A stretch of DNA of 64,000 bases. Origin: Akkermansia massiliensis (GTDB lineage: Bacteria > Verrucomicrobiota > Verrucomicrobiia > Verrucomicrobiales > Akkermansiaceae). The first letter of the stretch is position 1, and every line of letters begins with the position of its first letter. Under the pieces are notes generated by a model. The model had not been told where the DNA came from. It searched no databases and was given only the letters and a program-made list of their open reading frames with translations. The stretch spans positions 682,001-746,000 of the forward strand of contig NZ_JAMGSI010000002.1 of the NCBI RefSeq assembly GCF_023516715.1, written 5' to 3'. Position numbers and translations under genes: made by a program. Positions 55,233 through 64,000 of the stretch are shown piece by piece.

Positions 55233-55310
55233 GCGCGCGTTAAAAATATATGGAGGTATTCATGGAGCAGGCTTGACATTTATTTTCCAGTGCTTTTAGC
55301 TCTCGCGCGC
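55233..55310 (+). promoter_or_regulatory. Structured leader with a 4-codon ORF before typA
   Basis: GGAGG (55252-55256) sits 5 bases before an ATG at 55262 that opens a 4-codon ORF (Met-Glu-Gln-Ala) ending at 55276. The typA ATG at 55312 has no Shine-Dalgarno. GCGCGCG (55233-55239) can pair with CGCGCGC (55304-55310), a 7-bp all-GC stem touching the typA start. TTGACA is at 55273-55278. Confidence 0.4.
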
Positions 55311-55311
55311 A

Positions 55312-57147
55312 ATGTCAGACCCTTCCAAGTTCCGCAACCTCGCCATTATCGCTCACGTTGACCATGGGAAAACGACCCTGGTCGACCAACTTTTGCAGGC
55401 GGGGGGAGCCTACCGGGCCAACCAGGCCGTGCAGGAACGCGCCATGGATTCCATGGACCTGGAACGTGAAAAGGGCATCACAATCAAGGCCAAGAATACT
55501 TCCATCCTCTGGAACGGCTACACGATCAACATTGTGGATACCCCCGGCCACGCGGACTTCGGCGGGGAAGTGGAGCGCGTGATGAAGATGGTGGACGGCG
55601 TGCTGCTGGTGGTGGACGCTTTTGAAGGTCCGCAGGCCCAGACGCGTTTCGTGCTCCGCAAGGCCCTTCAGGAAGGGCTGATGCCCATTGTGGTCATTAA
55701 CAAGATCGACCGCCCCCATGCCGACCCTGCCGCCGTGCATGACCAGGTGCTGGAGCTTTTCCTGGAACTGGGCGCCACGGACGAACAATTTGAAGCTCCC
55801 TTTGTGTACGGGTCCGCCCGCGACGGCTATTTCATGAATTCCATGGAGGGGGAACCTCCTGTGGACTGCACGCCTCTTCTGTTCAAGATTGTGGAGCACA
55901 TCCCCGCTCCTAAGGATGCCGATCCGGAAGGGGAGTTCAAGATGCTCGTTTCCAATATTGACTGGGACGACTACGTGGGCCGCGTGGCCATTGGCCGCAT
56001 CACCTCCGGCACCGTGAAGAAGGGGGATACCGTATGGCTTCACCAGAGCGACGGCACCTGCATTTCCGGCAAGGTGACCCGCATGTTTGAATATTCCGGC
56101 CTGGGCACCACGGATTCGGCCATCGGCGTGGCGGGCAACATCGTAGGCGTGGCGGGGTTTGAAAACGTGAACATCGGTGAGACCCTGGGCGGTTCCGCGG
56201 ATACGGAGCCCCTCCCGTTTGTGGCGATTGACCCGCCCACCATTTCCATGGAGTTTTCCATCAACAACGGGCCTTTCGGCGGACGCGACGGCAAGAATGT
56301 AACTTCCCGCGTGATTCGCGATCGCCTGATGAGAGAGATGCGGACGAATATTTCCATCCAGGTGGAGGATACGGACAAGGCCGGCGTTTTCTCCGTTTCC
56401 GCCCGCGGGGCCATGCAGATTGCCGTGCTGGTGGAAACCATGCGCCGCGAGAATTACGAACTGTGCGTTTCCCGTCCCACCGTGATCATGAAGAGGGATG
56501 AAGGTGACCGTCTTACGGAGCCGTATGAAACGATTTACGTGGAAGTTCCGGATGAGCACGCCAACGGCGTCATGAAGCTTCTGCACGCCCGCAAGGGACA
56601 GATGGAAGACATGATTTCCAAGGAGGGCACGGGCCACACCTTCATCCAGGCCTATATTCCCACCCGCGGCATCATCGGATTTGAGTTTGAGCTGGTCAAC
56701 CTGACGTCCGGCCACGGCATTTTCTCCCACCTGTTCCGGGATTACGGCCCCTACGCCGGGGATATCACCACGCGTACCACCGGCACCCTGGTTTCCATGG
56801 AAACGGGCGTTTCCACGCCGTTCGCGCTGGTGGCGCTGGAAGAACGCGGACGTCTGTTCGTAGGGCCGCAGGAAGATATTTACGAAGGCCAGATCGTTGG
56901 TGAAAACCCGCGCCAGATGGATATGCCGGTCAATCCGTGCAAGGAAAAGCACCTGAACAACATCCGGTCCGCCACGAAGGGGGACGGCATCCAGCTTTCC
57001 CCTCCCGTCGCCTTTTCCCTGGAACGCGCCATTGAGTACATTGAGCCTGATGAACTGGTGGAAGCCACCCCCCATTTCATCCGCCTGCGCAAGCGCATCC
57101 TGAACGCCAATGACCGCGTGAGGGAGTCCCGCAAAGCTGGCAACTAG
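55312..57147 (+). CDS. typA: Ribosome-dependent GTPase TypA/BipA
   Basis: The 611-residue protein has the translational GTPase domain: [17 protein letters not shown] (G1), ERGITIKAK-type [10 protein letters not shown] (G2), [22 protein letters not shown] (G3) and [11 protein letters not shown] (G4). EF-G-like domains follow, including RNISIQVED-type TNISIQVED, and the BipA C-terminal region with [11 protein letters not shown] and [14 protein letters not shown]. It aids 50S assembly and stress responses. The start is set by the conserved [13 protein letters not shown]. The leader looks regulatory. Confidence 0.95.
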   Translation: MSDPSKFRNLAIIAHVDHGKTTLVDQLLQAGGAYRANQAVQERAMDSMDLEREKGITIKAKNTSILWNGYTINIVDTPGHADFGGEVERVMKMVDGVLLVVDAFEGPQAQTRFVLRKALQEGLMPIVVINKIDRPHADPAAVHDQVLELFLELGATDEQFEAPFVYGSARDGYFMNSMEGEPPVDCTPLLFKIVEHIPAPKDADPEGEFKMLVSNIDWDDYVGRVAIGRITSGTVKKGDTVWLHQSDGTCISGKVTRMFEYSGLGTTDSAIGVAGNIVGVAGFENVNIGETLGGSADTEPLPFVAIDPPTISMEFSINNGPFGGRDGKNVTSRVIRDRLMREMRTNISIQVEDTDKAGVFSVSARGAMQIAVLVETMRRENYELCVSRPTVIMKRDEGDRLTEPYETIYVEVPDEHANGVMKLLHARKGQMEDMISKEGTGHTFIQAYIPTRGIIGFEFELVNLTSGHGIFSHLFRDYGPYAGDITTRTTGTLVSMETGVSTPFALVALEERGRLFVGPQEDIYEGQIVGENPRQMDMPVNPCKEKHLNNIRSATKGDGIQLSPPVAFSLERAIEYIEPDELVEATPHFIRLRKRILNANDRVRESRKAGN

Positions 57148-57223
57148 AGGTGCCGGAACGCCGGAGAGGCGACCCCGTCCTATGTAGTTGCGTCCTGATG
57201 GCCGGTAAGGTAGAATCAGGGCG

Positions 57224-58327
57224 ATGGATTGTAGCCGGATTTCCTGTTCCCCTGTCCCTGTTCACGCGATGATGGAGCTTCTGCGTGAGCTGGGGCCGTT
57301 CCATTACATGATGAACCAGGGGAATGTGGGGGATGCCCTGATTGCCGCTTCCACGGTCGCCCTGTTTGAAAGGGAAGAGCTGAATTTCAGTTCATGCGGC
57401 CCGGAACTCCCTGCAGGAAAGGAGGAAATAACGCTGGTTTACGGCGGCGGGGGAGGTTTTGTCCCCTATTTTGGCATGCTGCCTCATTATGTACGCCTTT
57501 TTTCGGATCCGCGCCTCCGGAAGTGCGTGATCCTGCCCCAGAGCTTCAGGGATTGTGATGAACTGGTGGATGTGCTGGATGAACGTTTTACCGTGTTTTG
57601 CCGGGAACGGGCTAGTTATGACTACTGCCTGTCAAGGAATGGGAAGGCGCGATTCCTGCTGGCGGATGACATGGCCGTGGCCGCGGAGCCCGAGATGCTG
57701 AAGAAGCGGCCCGTCAGGCTGCCTTTTCTGGAGATGGAGGAACGGGCGTGGGGCAAGCGCATGAAAAGGGATGTCAAGACTTCCTTGGTAGCGTTGCCCG
57801 GCGCCGGAAAGCTTGCCGTTTGCCTGCGAGATGATCCGGAAAGTACCGGCCACGCTCAAGCGTTGAAGGAACTCCCTTTGAATACGGACCTTTCCGTGTA
57901 TTCCGTACGCGTGATTGATGAGGTGGAACACGCTTTTGCCTATACCCGCTGGCTTTTGAAGGCGCTGGACCAGCCTGACGCCATCTTGACGGACAGGCTC
58001 CATCTGGGCATTTCCGGAGCTCTTCTGGGCAAGGAGGTTTTTCTGATGGACAATGTTTACGGCAAAATTTCCGGAATTTATGAGTTGTCCCTGCGGGAGC
58101 GTTTTCCCCGCGTACATCTGTTGAATGAGTTGAGTGAATTTCCCTGGCTGGAGAAGGTTTTGACTGTACCGGACCTCGACCGCTGCCGGGAAAGGAAGGC
58201 GAAGCATGCGCGGCAGATAGGGAAAGCCGCCGCTTTGTCCAAGTACCTTTATTACCGCAAGGAGGAGAACGGAGTGCTCCGTGTCAAGGTCTGCGGCTTG
58301 CGGATTTGCAAGAAGCGGGTGGTTTGA
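57224..58327 (+). CDS. Polysaccharide pyruvyl transferase-family protein
   Basis: The 367-residue protein has FHYMMNQGNVGDALIAAS at the N-terminus, LVYGGGGGFVPYFG in the middle and DAILTDRLHLGISGALLGKEVFLMDNVYGKISGIYE in the C-terminal half. These are the glycine loop and RLH motif of the CsaB/WcaK-type family, which transfers pyruvate from phosphoenolpyruvate to surface sugars. Its last 30 residues end in VLRVKVCGLRICKKR, a tail shared with the PP-loop protein at 58371. ATG 57269 is a possible alternative start. Confidence 0.78.
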   Translation: MDCSRISCSPVPVHAMMELLRELGPFHYMMNQGNVGDALIAASTVALFEREELNFSSCGPELPAGKEEITLVYGGGGGFVPYFGMLPHYVRLFSDPRLRKCVILPQSFRDCDELVDVLDERFTVFCRERASYDYCLSRNGKARFLLADDMAVAAEPEMLKKRPVRLPFLEMEERAWGKRMKRDVKTSLVALPGAGKLAVCLRDDPESTGHAQALKELPLNTDLSVYSVRVIDEVEHAFAYTRWLLKALDQPDAILTDRLHLGISGALLGKEVFLMDNVYGKISGIYELSLRERFPRVHLLNELSEFPWLEKVLTVPDLDRCRERKAKHARQIGKAAALSKYLYYRKEENGVLRVKVCGLRICKKRVV

Positions 58328-58370
58328 GGATATTTATGGCCGCCGCGCGCTTGCATGGCGACAGGCTTTA

Positions 58371-59684
58371 TCATTCGCGGCTTTGATGCAGGGGACCCTC
58401 TTTTTTACGTTTATAGATCCGAAGGCCAAGAATCTTGATGCGGACGCTGGCCGCATCTTCTTTTTTATAGTACAGGAAGTGTTTGATTCTCTTTCCCATC
58501 CGTTGAGGGAAAGTCAATGGCTTGGGCGCCGGGTACACACCCAGGGACAGCCTTTCCTTTAATGCCTGAGCCCACGGTTCCTGAGAAGTTCCCCATTTTT
58601 CGGCATCTTCCAGAATGGTCTGGTATTCGTAAAAGATGTGTTCATTCCATATCTCCTTGTCGCGAATTTCATCCAAAGATATATCGCGTAAATAAAAAGC
58701 TCCGGAGGCCTTGAAATTCAGGATGGTCCGGAAGCATTTTTCGCATACTCCGCAATTGTCCTGATCCGGATTGGAGTGCCAGCATACTCTCAGGTTGCGC
58801 AGTCCTCTTTCCCATTGGCTGACCAATTTTGCCTTCTGGCTCCGGGTGAATCCCCAGCCTTCTTCATACACACGGAATCGCCGGGAAGAAAGGAGGGGGG
58901 CCGTCACAAAGTTGGAGCCAAAATCCACTACGCCGGATGAATAGGGATAGGTGCTCCCCACCAGTACATTGCCATAATCCCTTTGCCAAAAGGATGCCAT
59001 GCCTGTCAAAGCCGCCAGATGAACCAGTTGCCAGTGAAATCCCCAGTTAAGCTGGTTGTTCCAGAATGTATCCAGAGGGAAAATTTCAGGATAATTGCTT
59101 CCGCAGCGCAGAAGGCGCGTGATGCCCAGTTCCTCAATCGTAGAGAGAGCTTTTTCATAACAGCGCAGGAACAGGGGTTCTTCGTAAAGTCCCCGGTCTC
59201 CGCCCTGTACCAGCAGGCAGGCTTTCACATCCAGGGAATCATACCGCGGTTTCCGATGTGGGGATGCATGCCTGTACAAGGCGAAGGTCGCATCCAGCCC
59301 CTGGGAAAAGAGGGCAACCGCAGAATCGTCCACCGGCGCGTTTCTGTCGTCTATAATCCGGTCCGGCTTGATATCTACCACGTTAAGATACTCAGGATGC
59401 ATTTGCGACCAGGCTTCCATGAAATGCTCCAAATTCCGAAGCAGAGTAAGACTGACGGCCCCTTTCACTTCAAAACGGCCTCCGACATGCATCATTTCAA
59501 AAATGAGCATCCTGATCCATGCGTCTGCAAAATTGTTTTCCACTGTGGGGGCCTGGTCGAAGGGTGCGAGGTCTACCCATACCCGGCAGTTATAACCGGG
59601 AGAAATAAAATCGCAATACAGGCGGGAAGTCCCATTGGGTTGAATATCGACCTGTTGTTGTGGAATGAGCTGGGAAGTAGCCAT
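58371..59684 (-). CDS. PP-loop/QueC-like ATPase paralogue 1
   Basis: The 437-residue protein has an N-terminal domain (about 1-125), then VALFSQGLDATFALYRH, a PP-loop in which the first Gly of SGGxDS is Gln, and a Cys motif NCGVCEKCFRTI. The CGxCxKC pattern is the zinc site of QueC-like enzymes. The C-terminus VRIKILGLRIYKRK resembles the tail of the pyruvyl transferase it faces across 43 bases. Best inference: an ATP-dependent amide- or nucleotide-forming enzyme acting on surface glycans or small molecules. The reaction is not known. Confidence 0.6.
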   Translation of the reverse strand: MATSQLIPQQQVDIQPNGTSRLYCDFISPGYNCRVWVDLAPFDQAPTVENNFADAWIRMLIFEMMHVGGRFEVKGAVSLTLLRNLEHFMEAWSQMHPEYLNVVDIKPDRIIDDRNAPVDDSAVALFSQGLDATFALYRHASPHRKPRYDSLDVKACLLVQGGDRGLYEEPLFLRCYEKALSTIEELGITRLLRCGSNYPEIFPLDTFWNNQLNWGFHWQLVHLAALTGMASFWQRDYGNVLVGSTYPYSSGVVDFGSNFVTAPLLSSRRFRVYEEGWGFTRSQKAKLVSQWERGLRNLRVCWHSNPDQDNCGVCEKCFRTILNFKASGAFYLRDISLDEIRDKEIWNEHIFYEYQTILEDAEKWGTSQEPWAQALKERLSLGVYPAPKPLTFPQRMGKRIKHFLYYKKEDAASVRIKILGLRIYKRKKEGPLHQSRE

Positions 59685-59763
59685 GGGAAACCGGAATCGG
59701 AAGGAGGTTGGGTTACTGGGAACTTCGGGACAACAGGGAAGGCTGCTTTCTGATGCAGTGGAA

Positions 59764-60858
59764 CTATACCTGCCGTTTTTCAGATGGGGAAAGGACTGTG
59801 GAATGCTTCAAGAGATAAAGCATTTCCTGCTGGAAGTGGCCTGAATGAACAATCGTTTTTGCGAGGAAGCGCAGCGGCTTGTCTTGAAAAGCCCTCAAGT
59901 TGAAAACCTTGGAAAATTCCTGCAAATGACCAAGCAGATAAAGCTGGGAAATCGTACGGCGGCATTTCAAGCATGTGCCGCAGTTGAAAGCGCGTTCCAG
60001 GCAAACATTGAGGAAGTCGCAGGCAGGAGGATAATTGGCAAGGATGGCTGTTTTTTCATACCTTGCCAAATCCAGGCCATGCAGGTGGAAACGTACCTGT
60101 TCCGTTTCCGCCGCGGATAGAATGTGGGATTGAAGATGGAATTCACAGTAATCCCTCCGGTCCCTGGTGGTGAAATCCGGATGATTGATATGATAGGTGG
60201 CGGAAGTCCAGTATGAATTCATTAATCCATTCAGGACAAGCACACTGCCGGAATCCAAAAAGGGAAACCAGTTCAAATATCCCTCGTTGCCATAAAAATC
60301 GTACAGGGATGAATCCATCCAGACGAATTCCATACCGTTTTTTTCAGCAAAATTCCGGCTGAGCTTTCGTCTGCCTTCAAGCAGTTCCCGGTTTCCCCAA
60401 TGGGAGCCGCAGTTATTGTGGAACAGGTGGGTGACAGGCGTCCCCGCCTTTTCCAGCTCCGCGATAGTGCACAGGGAATCCACCCCCAGGGACCCGCCCG
60501 TACCAATGCGGCAGCCGGGAATGGGGGAAAGAACTTCCGCGTGAACTTCTCCCGCCAGTTCAACGGGTTTCAGGAAAGGCCCTATTCCTGTCAGGATATG
60601 GGAGAGGAGCCGTATGCCGAAGTGGTACAGGTGCGCGGAGATGGCGGGAAGAACGCGAACCTGACCGCCCTGCTGGGAAATCCATGGAAGCAGGGCCACA
60701 AGGGCTCCATCCGCCCTGCCGGGATTCAAAAAGTCACGGAAACGGGAGTCTACCGTAAACGAAAGCGTGCGCGGCGCGTGGCCGTCCTGAAGAATGGGAT
60801 AGGAGATGGTAACCGCATTTCCCTCTGTCTGTACGGATGGATGGTTAATCGTGATCAT
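59764..60858 (-). CDS. PP-loop/QueC-like ATPase paralogue 2 (divergent)
   Basis: The 364-residue protein has GTGGSLGVDSLCT as its PP-loop (S-L-G-V-D-S) and NCGTCLKCRRTISQL as the zinc motif. Its N-terminal domain is shorter and little conserved with the other two. Between the motifs, NCGSHWGNRELLE and LNGLMNSYWTSATYHI differ from both. It overlaps paralogue 3 by 4 bases, so they are translated together. A distinct substrate is likely. Confidence 0.58.
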   Translation of the reverse strand: MITINHPSVQTEGNAVTISYPILQDGHAPRTLSFTVDSRFRDFLNPGRADGALVALLPWISQQGGQVRVLPAISAHLYHFGIRLLSHILTGIGPFLKPVELAGEVHAEVLSPIPGCRIGTGGSLGVDSLCTIAELEKAGTPVTHLFHNNCGSHWGNRELLEGRRKLSRNFAEKNGMEFVWMDSSLYDFYGNEGYLNWFPFLDSGSVLVLNGLMNSYWTSATYHINHPDFTTRDRRDYCEFHLQSHILSAAETEQVRFHLHGLDLARYEKTAILANYPPACDFLNVCLERAFNCGTCLKCRRTISQLYLLGHLQEFSKVFNLRAFQDKPLRFLAKTIVHSGHFQQEMLYLLKHSTVLSPSEKRQV

Positions 60859-62030
60859 GAGTGTTGGAAGAGTTGGCGGATTTTATGTCTCATGCCGGTT
60901 GGCGGAAGATCCCTTTCCGCCAGCCGCCGTTCCAAGGTGACCGCCCAGGGCTCCTGCCCCAGTCCGTTGGCCTTGGCATGCTTGAGTATTTCCTGGGCAT
61001 AGAGGACGCGGAAAGGGCGGTTAAACTGAATTTGGGAGATATCTTCATTCATGGCGTTGCGCGGCATGCACGTTATTTTGTCCCTGGGCACTCCCATGGC
61101 CATGAAGTTCATGATGGTCAGGCGGCATTTGGTGCATACGCCGCAGTTGCCGGACGCGTCTTTACCTTCCCAGCAACATCTCAGCAGGGCCATGGCCTTA
61201 TCCCACTGCGCGATGAGTCCGGCTTTTTCCGTACGATCATGCCCCATGCCGTCCGTGACGGCTTCCTTGCTGTGGGAGCCTAGATAGTGGTCCGTGATGG
61301 GATTGGAGGCCCAGGGGTAGGAGAAGGAGTCATAGGACCCTTCGCTGCCCGCCATGAAGTAACCGAAGCGGGAGGTGAAAACGCGCATTCCTCCCATCAG
61401 CATGGTATGGTAGGTCATTTCGTAATCCATCCCCATGTTCCGGAAATTGGTCCGGATGCGGTAGAATTGGCAGATGCCGATGTCTTCCAGCAATTCTCTG
61501 GCCTTGGAGAAAGCCTTGTCAAAGTGTTCCTGGTTGTTTTCCGCAATGTCCGCTCCCTGGAACATCACGCAGGCCGTCAGATTAAGGGTCTGGGGGCCTG
61601 CCAAGCCTTTCCGGTGGCGGTAGGCGGTGAAGCAGGCGTCCAGACCGCCGGAAAAGCAGGAAATGGCTTCGTCCCGTTGGGGAACAGCGGAGTCGTCTCG
61701 CTCGGCGGCATGGATGGTGACGCGGTGAAAGACGTTGGGCATCCAGCGGTTCCAGGCTTCCGCGTAGCGGTCCAGATTGACCAGCAGGGAACGGGACAGG
61801 CGCCCCGGCCCTGTAACGGAGAATTCGCCGCCCGTTTCCATCATTTTATGGATGAAGAAGATGCACCAGGCGTCCGCCAAGTCGTCTTTGTCAATGTCCA
61901 CGTTTCCGGTGGATTCAATATCCATGTATTGATGGAATTCCCGGCCTGCAGCTGTGGAGAGGACCGCTTTCAGCGTTGTTTTGTGTGGAGAGTGGACCTC
62001 GGGGGGAAAAATGCGGAGTTCGTTGCTCAT
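60855..62030 (-). CDS. PP-loop/QueC-like ATPase paralogue 3
   Basis: The 391-residue protein has AISCFSGGLDACFTAYRH, the most complete PP-loop of the three (SGGLDA), and NCGVCTKCRLTIMNF as the zinc motif. Its N-terminal domain resembles paralogue 1 (DLADAWCIFFIHKMMETGGEF against NFADAWIRMLIFEMMHVGGRF). This is probably the active form. QueC makes the nitrile of preQ0 with ATP, but no other queuosine genes are near, so the product is likely different. First gene of the three-gene unit. Confidence 0.62.
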   Translation of the reverse strand: MSNELRIFPPEVHSPHKTTLKAVLSTAAGREFHQYMDIESTGNVDIDKDDLADAWCIFFIHKMMETGGEFSVTGPGRLSRSLLVNLDRYAEAWNRWMPNVFHRVTIHAAERDDSAVPQRDEAISCFSGGLDACFTAYRHRKGLAGPQTLNLTACVMFQGADIAENNQEHFDKAFSKARELLEDIGICQFYRIRTNFRNMGMDYEMTYHTMLMGGMRVFTSRFGYFMAGSEGSYDSFSYPWASNPITDHYLGSHSKEAVTDGMGHDRTEKAGLIAQWDKAMALLRCCWEGKDASGNCGVCTKCRLTIMNFMAMGVPRDKITCMPRNAMNEDISQIQFNRPFRVLYAQEILKHAKANGLGQEPWAVTLERRLAERDLPPTGMRHKIRQLFQHS

Positions 62031-62325
62031 GTCGAAAAGGAGTCAGTCTTAAAGTCGAACGAACATTAACGAATAAGAAATCCGCAGACAACATGTTTTT
62101 TTGAGGCAGAAAGGGTAGCAGCAGGAGAAAGGAGGATTGCAGAGCGATGGGAAAAGAACGCCCCTGCTTTTTTTTCTTCCAAACCTCCCATTAAATGGAT
62201 GGTTCAAAGAAAATGTTCCGCTGTCGTCCAGTTGGCGGATTTCTTATCCGCAGTCCGAAGAGCGAAAAAAATGCCCGGTTCCTTTGGGGAAACCGGGCAT
62301 TGCATCAAAGCCGTTGAAGGGCTGT
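62031..62325. other. Intergenic region with the aldolase terminator
   Basis: Just under 300 bases lie between the PP-loop unit and the aldolase. Besides the terminator at 62265-62300, nothing clear is seen. The region upstream of 62030 must hold the promoter of the PP-loop unit, but no canonical pair stands out. Confidence 0.35.
62265..62300 (-). terminator. Rho-independent terminator of the aldolase gene
   Basis: ATGCCCGGTT (62271-62280) and AACCGGGCAT (62291-62300) form a perfect 10-bp stem. On the minus strand it is followed by a run of T (A at 62265-62271). Confidence 0.88.
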
Positions 62326-63357
62326 TTATATCTTGCCGAAGAGGGTCTTGCCGGCGGACATGAGGTTGTCTGCGGCTTCCTGGAGACGGGCGGCGACTCC
62401 CTTTTCACCCTTGGCGAGGTAGGAACGGGGATCGTAGTCCTTCTTGTTGCCCACTTCACCGTCAATCTTGAGCACTCCGTTGATGTGTTCGCACATGTGG
62501 GAGACGATCGGGCGGGTGAAGGCGTATTGCGTATCGGTGTCGATGTTCATCTTGACTACGCCGTAGGAAACGGCTTCGCGGATGTCGGAGAGTTCGGAAC
62601 CGGAACCGCCGTGGAAAACGAGGGGCATGCGGGCCGCTTCGCCGTGCTTGGCGACCACGGCTTCCTGGCCGTCGCGCAGGATGCTGGGCTTCAGCTTGAC
62701 GTGGCCGGGCTTGTACACGCCGTGCACGTTGCCGAAGGTGGCGGCCAGCATGAATTTGCCGAGGGGGGCCAGGGCTTCATACGTCATCAGCATGTCTTCC
62801 GGAGAGGTGTAGAGCTTGTCAGCGGGGTGGCCGGAGTTGTCCACGCCGTCTTCTTCGCCGCCCACGACGCCGATTTCAATTTCAAGGACGATGCCCAGTT
62901 CGGCGCATTCCTTCAGCAGTTCACGGGAAAGCTTGAGGTTTTCAGCCATGGGCAGCGTGGAGGCGTCCAGCATGTGGGAGTTGAAGAGGGGGGCTTCACC
63001 GCGTTCCACGCGGCGGCGGGATTCGGCGATCAGGGGACGCAGGAAGGTGTCCACGTGTTCGGGCTGGCAGTGGTCCGTGTGCAGGGCTACAAGCACGTTG
63101 TGCTTTTCAGCCAGGCGGCGCGTGGCTTCCGCCAGAACAATGGCGCCAAGGGCGGAACTGCCGATGGAGGTGCCGGAGGCGAATTTGCCGCCGCCGATGG
63201 AAACCTGGATGATGCCGTCGCTCTTGGCTTCGGAGAAGGCGCGGAGGGCGCCGTTGATCACTTCGATCGTGGTCACGTTGACGGCCGGATAGGCATAGCC
63301 TTCCTTCTTGGCCGTTTCAAGCATGGTAATGTATTGTTCTGGTGTGGCTATTGGCAT
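62326..63357 (-). CDS. fba: Class II fructose-bisphosphate aldolase
   Basis: The 343-residue protein has AYPAVNVTTIEVINGAL near the N-terminus, LVALHTDHCQPEHVD with zinc ligands, EIEIGVVGGEEDGVDN, FHGGSGS and KMNIDTDTQYAF for phosphate binding. It splits fructose 1,6-bisphosphate in glycolysis and gluconeogenesis. A single gene with its own terminator. Confidence 0.93.
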   Translation of the reverse strand: MPIATPEQYITMLETAKKEGYAYPAVNVTTIEVINGALRAFSEAKSDGIIQVSIGGGKFASGTSIGSSALGAIVLAEATRRLAEKHNVLVALHTDHCQPEHVDTFLRPLIAESRRRVERGEAPLFNSHMLDASTLPMAENLKLSRELLKECAELGIVLEIEIGVVGGEEDGVDNSGHPADKLYTSPEDMLMTYEALAPLGKFMLAATFGNVHGVYKPGHVKLKPSILRDGQEAVVAKHGEAARMPLVFHGGSGSELSDIREAVSYGVVKMNIDTDTQYAFTRPIVSHMCEHINGVLKIDGEVGNKKDYDPRSYLAKGEKGVAARLQEAADNLMSAGKTLFGKI

Positions 63358-63444
63358 AACGGGGACATGATAGGTGTTTTTTTTCGGGAGGGCAAGGCTG
63401 AACTCAGGCGCGCGCAGGGGTTGCAGAGCTCTTGCGGGACATGG

Positions 63445-64000
63445 TCATTCGCGGATCATTTTCGCCTCCGGCTGCGCCGGTTCTCCGGAGTCCGTCCGGT
63501 AGTTGACGCGCTGCGCGTCCAGGAAGGGCTTGTGCCTGTCCAGGCGTTCCTTGAAGTCTGTGAAGTCCTTGCGGCCAGGCTGCGTCCAGCCCAGCTCCGC
63601 GATGGCGAACATGCGCGGAAATACCATGTACTGCCATTTGGCCAGTGTGGTCATGTATTCGCTCCAGCAGCTTCCCTGCACGCCCAGGATGTTTTTTTCC
63701 TGTTCCGGGGTGAGCCCCTTCGGAACGGGATTCATGTTATAGACTTTTTGCAGGGGAATGGTGGAGAAAGTCGCCATTTCATATTCGGGGCCTTCCGGAT
63801 GCGGCCCTTCCTGCCGGATCAGGTACGTGCTTTCAAAGGGAGTCATGATCACCTTGTTTCCGTGCTTGATGGCTTCCCGGGCAATGCCGGGATCATGCCA
63901 GACCATCAGGGTGGCCGTCTTGGAAAGGCCGCCTTCCCGGATTTCATCCCAGCCGATGATTTGCTTGCCGCGCGCGTTGACCAGCTTTTCCACGCGGTGG
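63445..64000 (-). CDS. Glycoside hydrolase family 20, C-terminal part (runs off the window)
   Basis: The visible 185 residues contain QIIGWDEIREGG and VMIMTP-type VIMTPFESTYL. They also contain LGVQGSCWSEYMTT and the family-typical end MFAIAELGWTQPGRKDF. GH20 beta-N-acetylhexosaminidases remove terminal GlcNAc/GalNAc from glycans such as mucin. The catalytic Asp-Glu pair and any signal peptide lie beyond 64000. The frame is open at the edge. Confidence 0.85.
   Translation of the reverse strand, partial: HRVEKLVNARGKQIIGWDEIREGGLSKTATLMVWHDPGIAREAIKHGNKVIMTPFESTYLIRQEGPHPEGPEYEMATFSTIPLQKVYNMNPVPKGLTPEQEKNILGVQGSCWSEYMTTLAKWQYMVFPRMFAIAELGWTQPGRKDFTDFKERLDRHKPFLDAQRVNYRTDSGEPAQPEAKMIRE

Noticed and set aside
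55315-57075. A 586-codon minus-strand frame over typA
   Set aside because: It is a shadow of typA with no recognisable domain and no start signal.

Overview
The window is about 56% G+C with AT-rich islands. It looks like the chromosome of a Gram-negative, mucus-associated bacterium of the Verrucomicrobiota, most like Akkermansia. This is an inference from LPS heptose genes, alpha-fucosyltransferase-type genes, GH16 and GH20 glycosidases, an N-acetylhexosamine kinase-like gene, many short secreted proteins and lipoproteins, and few strong Shine-Dalgarno sequences. No rRNA, tRNA or CRISPR array was recognised.

Layout. Positions 1-6390 hold one end of an integrated element: a Toprim protein, a P-loop helicase-like ATPase, an iteron-like repeat cluster, an ERCC4 nuclease and a phage tape-measure-like protein whose reading frame extends upstream of any start codon. 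Two strong terminators follow, and no integrase is in view. Positions 6577-9400 carry an SLC13/DASS permease with RCK domains, an EF-hand mini-protein and a lipoprotein. Positions 9441-21945 form a large surface-glycan (LPS or capsule) region. Minus-strand genes are two GT10 fucosyltransferase-like enzymes, an OafA-like acyltransferase with an SGNH domain, a GT4, a GT-like protein and a GT2. Plus-strand genes are HldD, a GT9 heptosyltransferase, a GT2 and a GT8. A lone SIR2-domain protein and a metallophosphoesterase follow.

Positions 24178-30083 are mostly housekeeping: nrnA-truB-ribF, panD, secG, a type II pseudopilin and aroG. Positions 30224-38036 hold a lipoprotein, an AEC transporter, a HAD phosphatase overlapping a sugar O-acetyltransferase, a low-G+C methyltransferase, guaA-guaB and a low-molecular-weight tyrosine phosphatase. 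Positions 38421-46215 are a polymorphic-toxin locus: a 1,901-residue RHS protein with an apparent 5' frameshift and an unrecognised Cys-containing tip, a candidate immunity gene, and two tandem paralogues, the second frameshifted.

Positions 46247-57147 contain a GT4-like enzyme, an ATP-grasp ligase, a NahK-like kinase, obgE, a DUF805 protein, an FHA membrane protein, ogt, a secreted GH16, a branched-chain aminotransferase and typA. Positions 57224-62030 pair a polysaccharide pyruvyl transferase with three tandem PP-loop/QueC-like proteins. The window closes with a class II aldolase and the C-terminal part of a GH20 hexosaminidase.

The observations most worth pursuing are the three PP-loop proteins, whose nucleotide loops have diverged; the RHS tip with its immunity array and a perfect inverted repeat at the core/tip junction; the SIR2-like gene with an N-terminal cysteine cluster; the near-identical promoters of the two GT10 genes; and a perfect dyad filling the spacer of a GT2 promoter.
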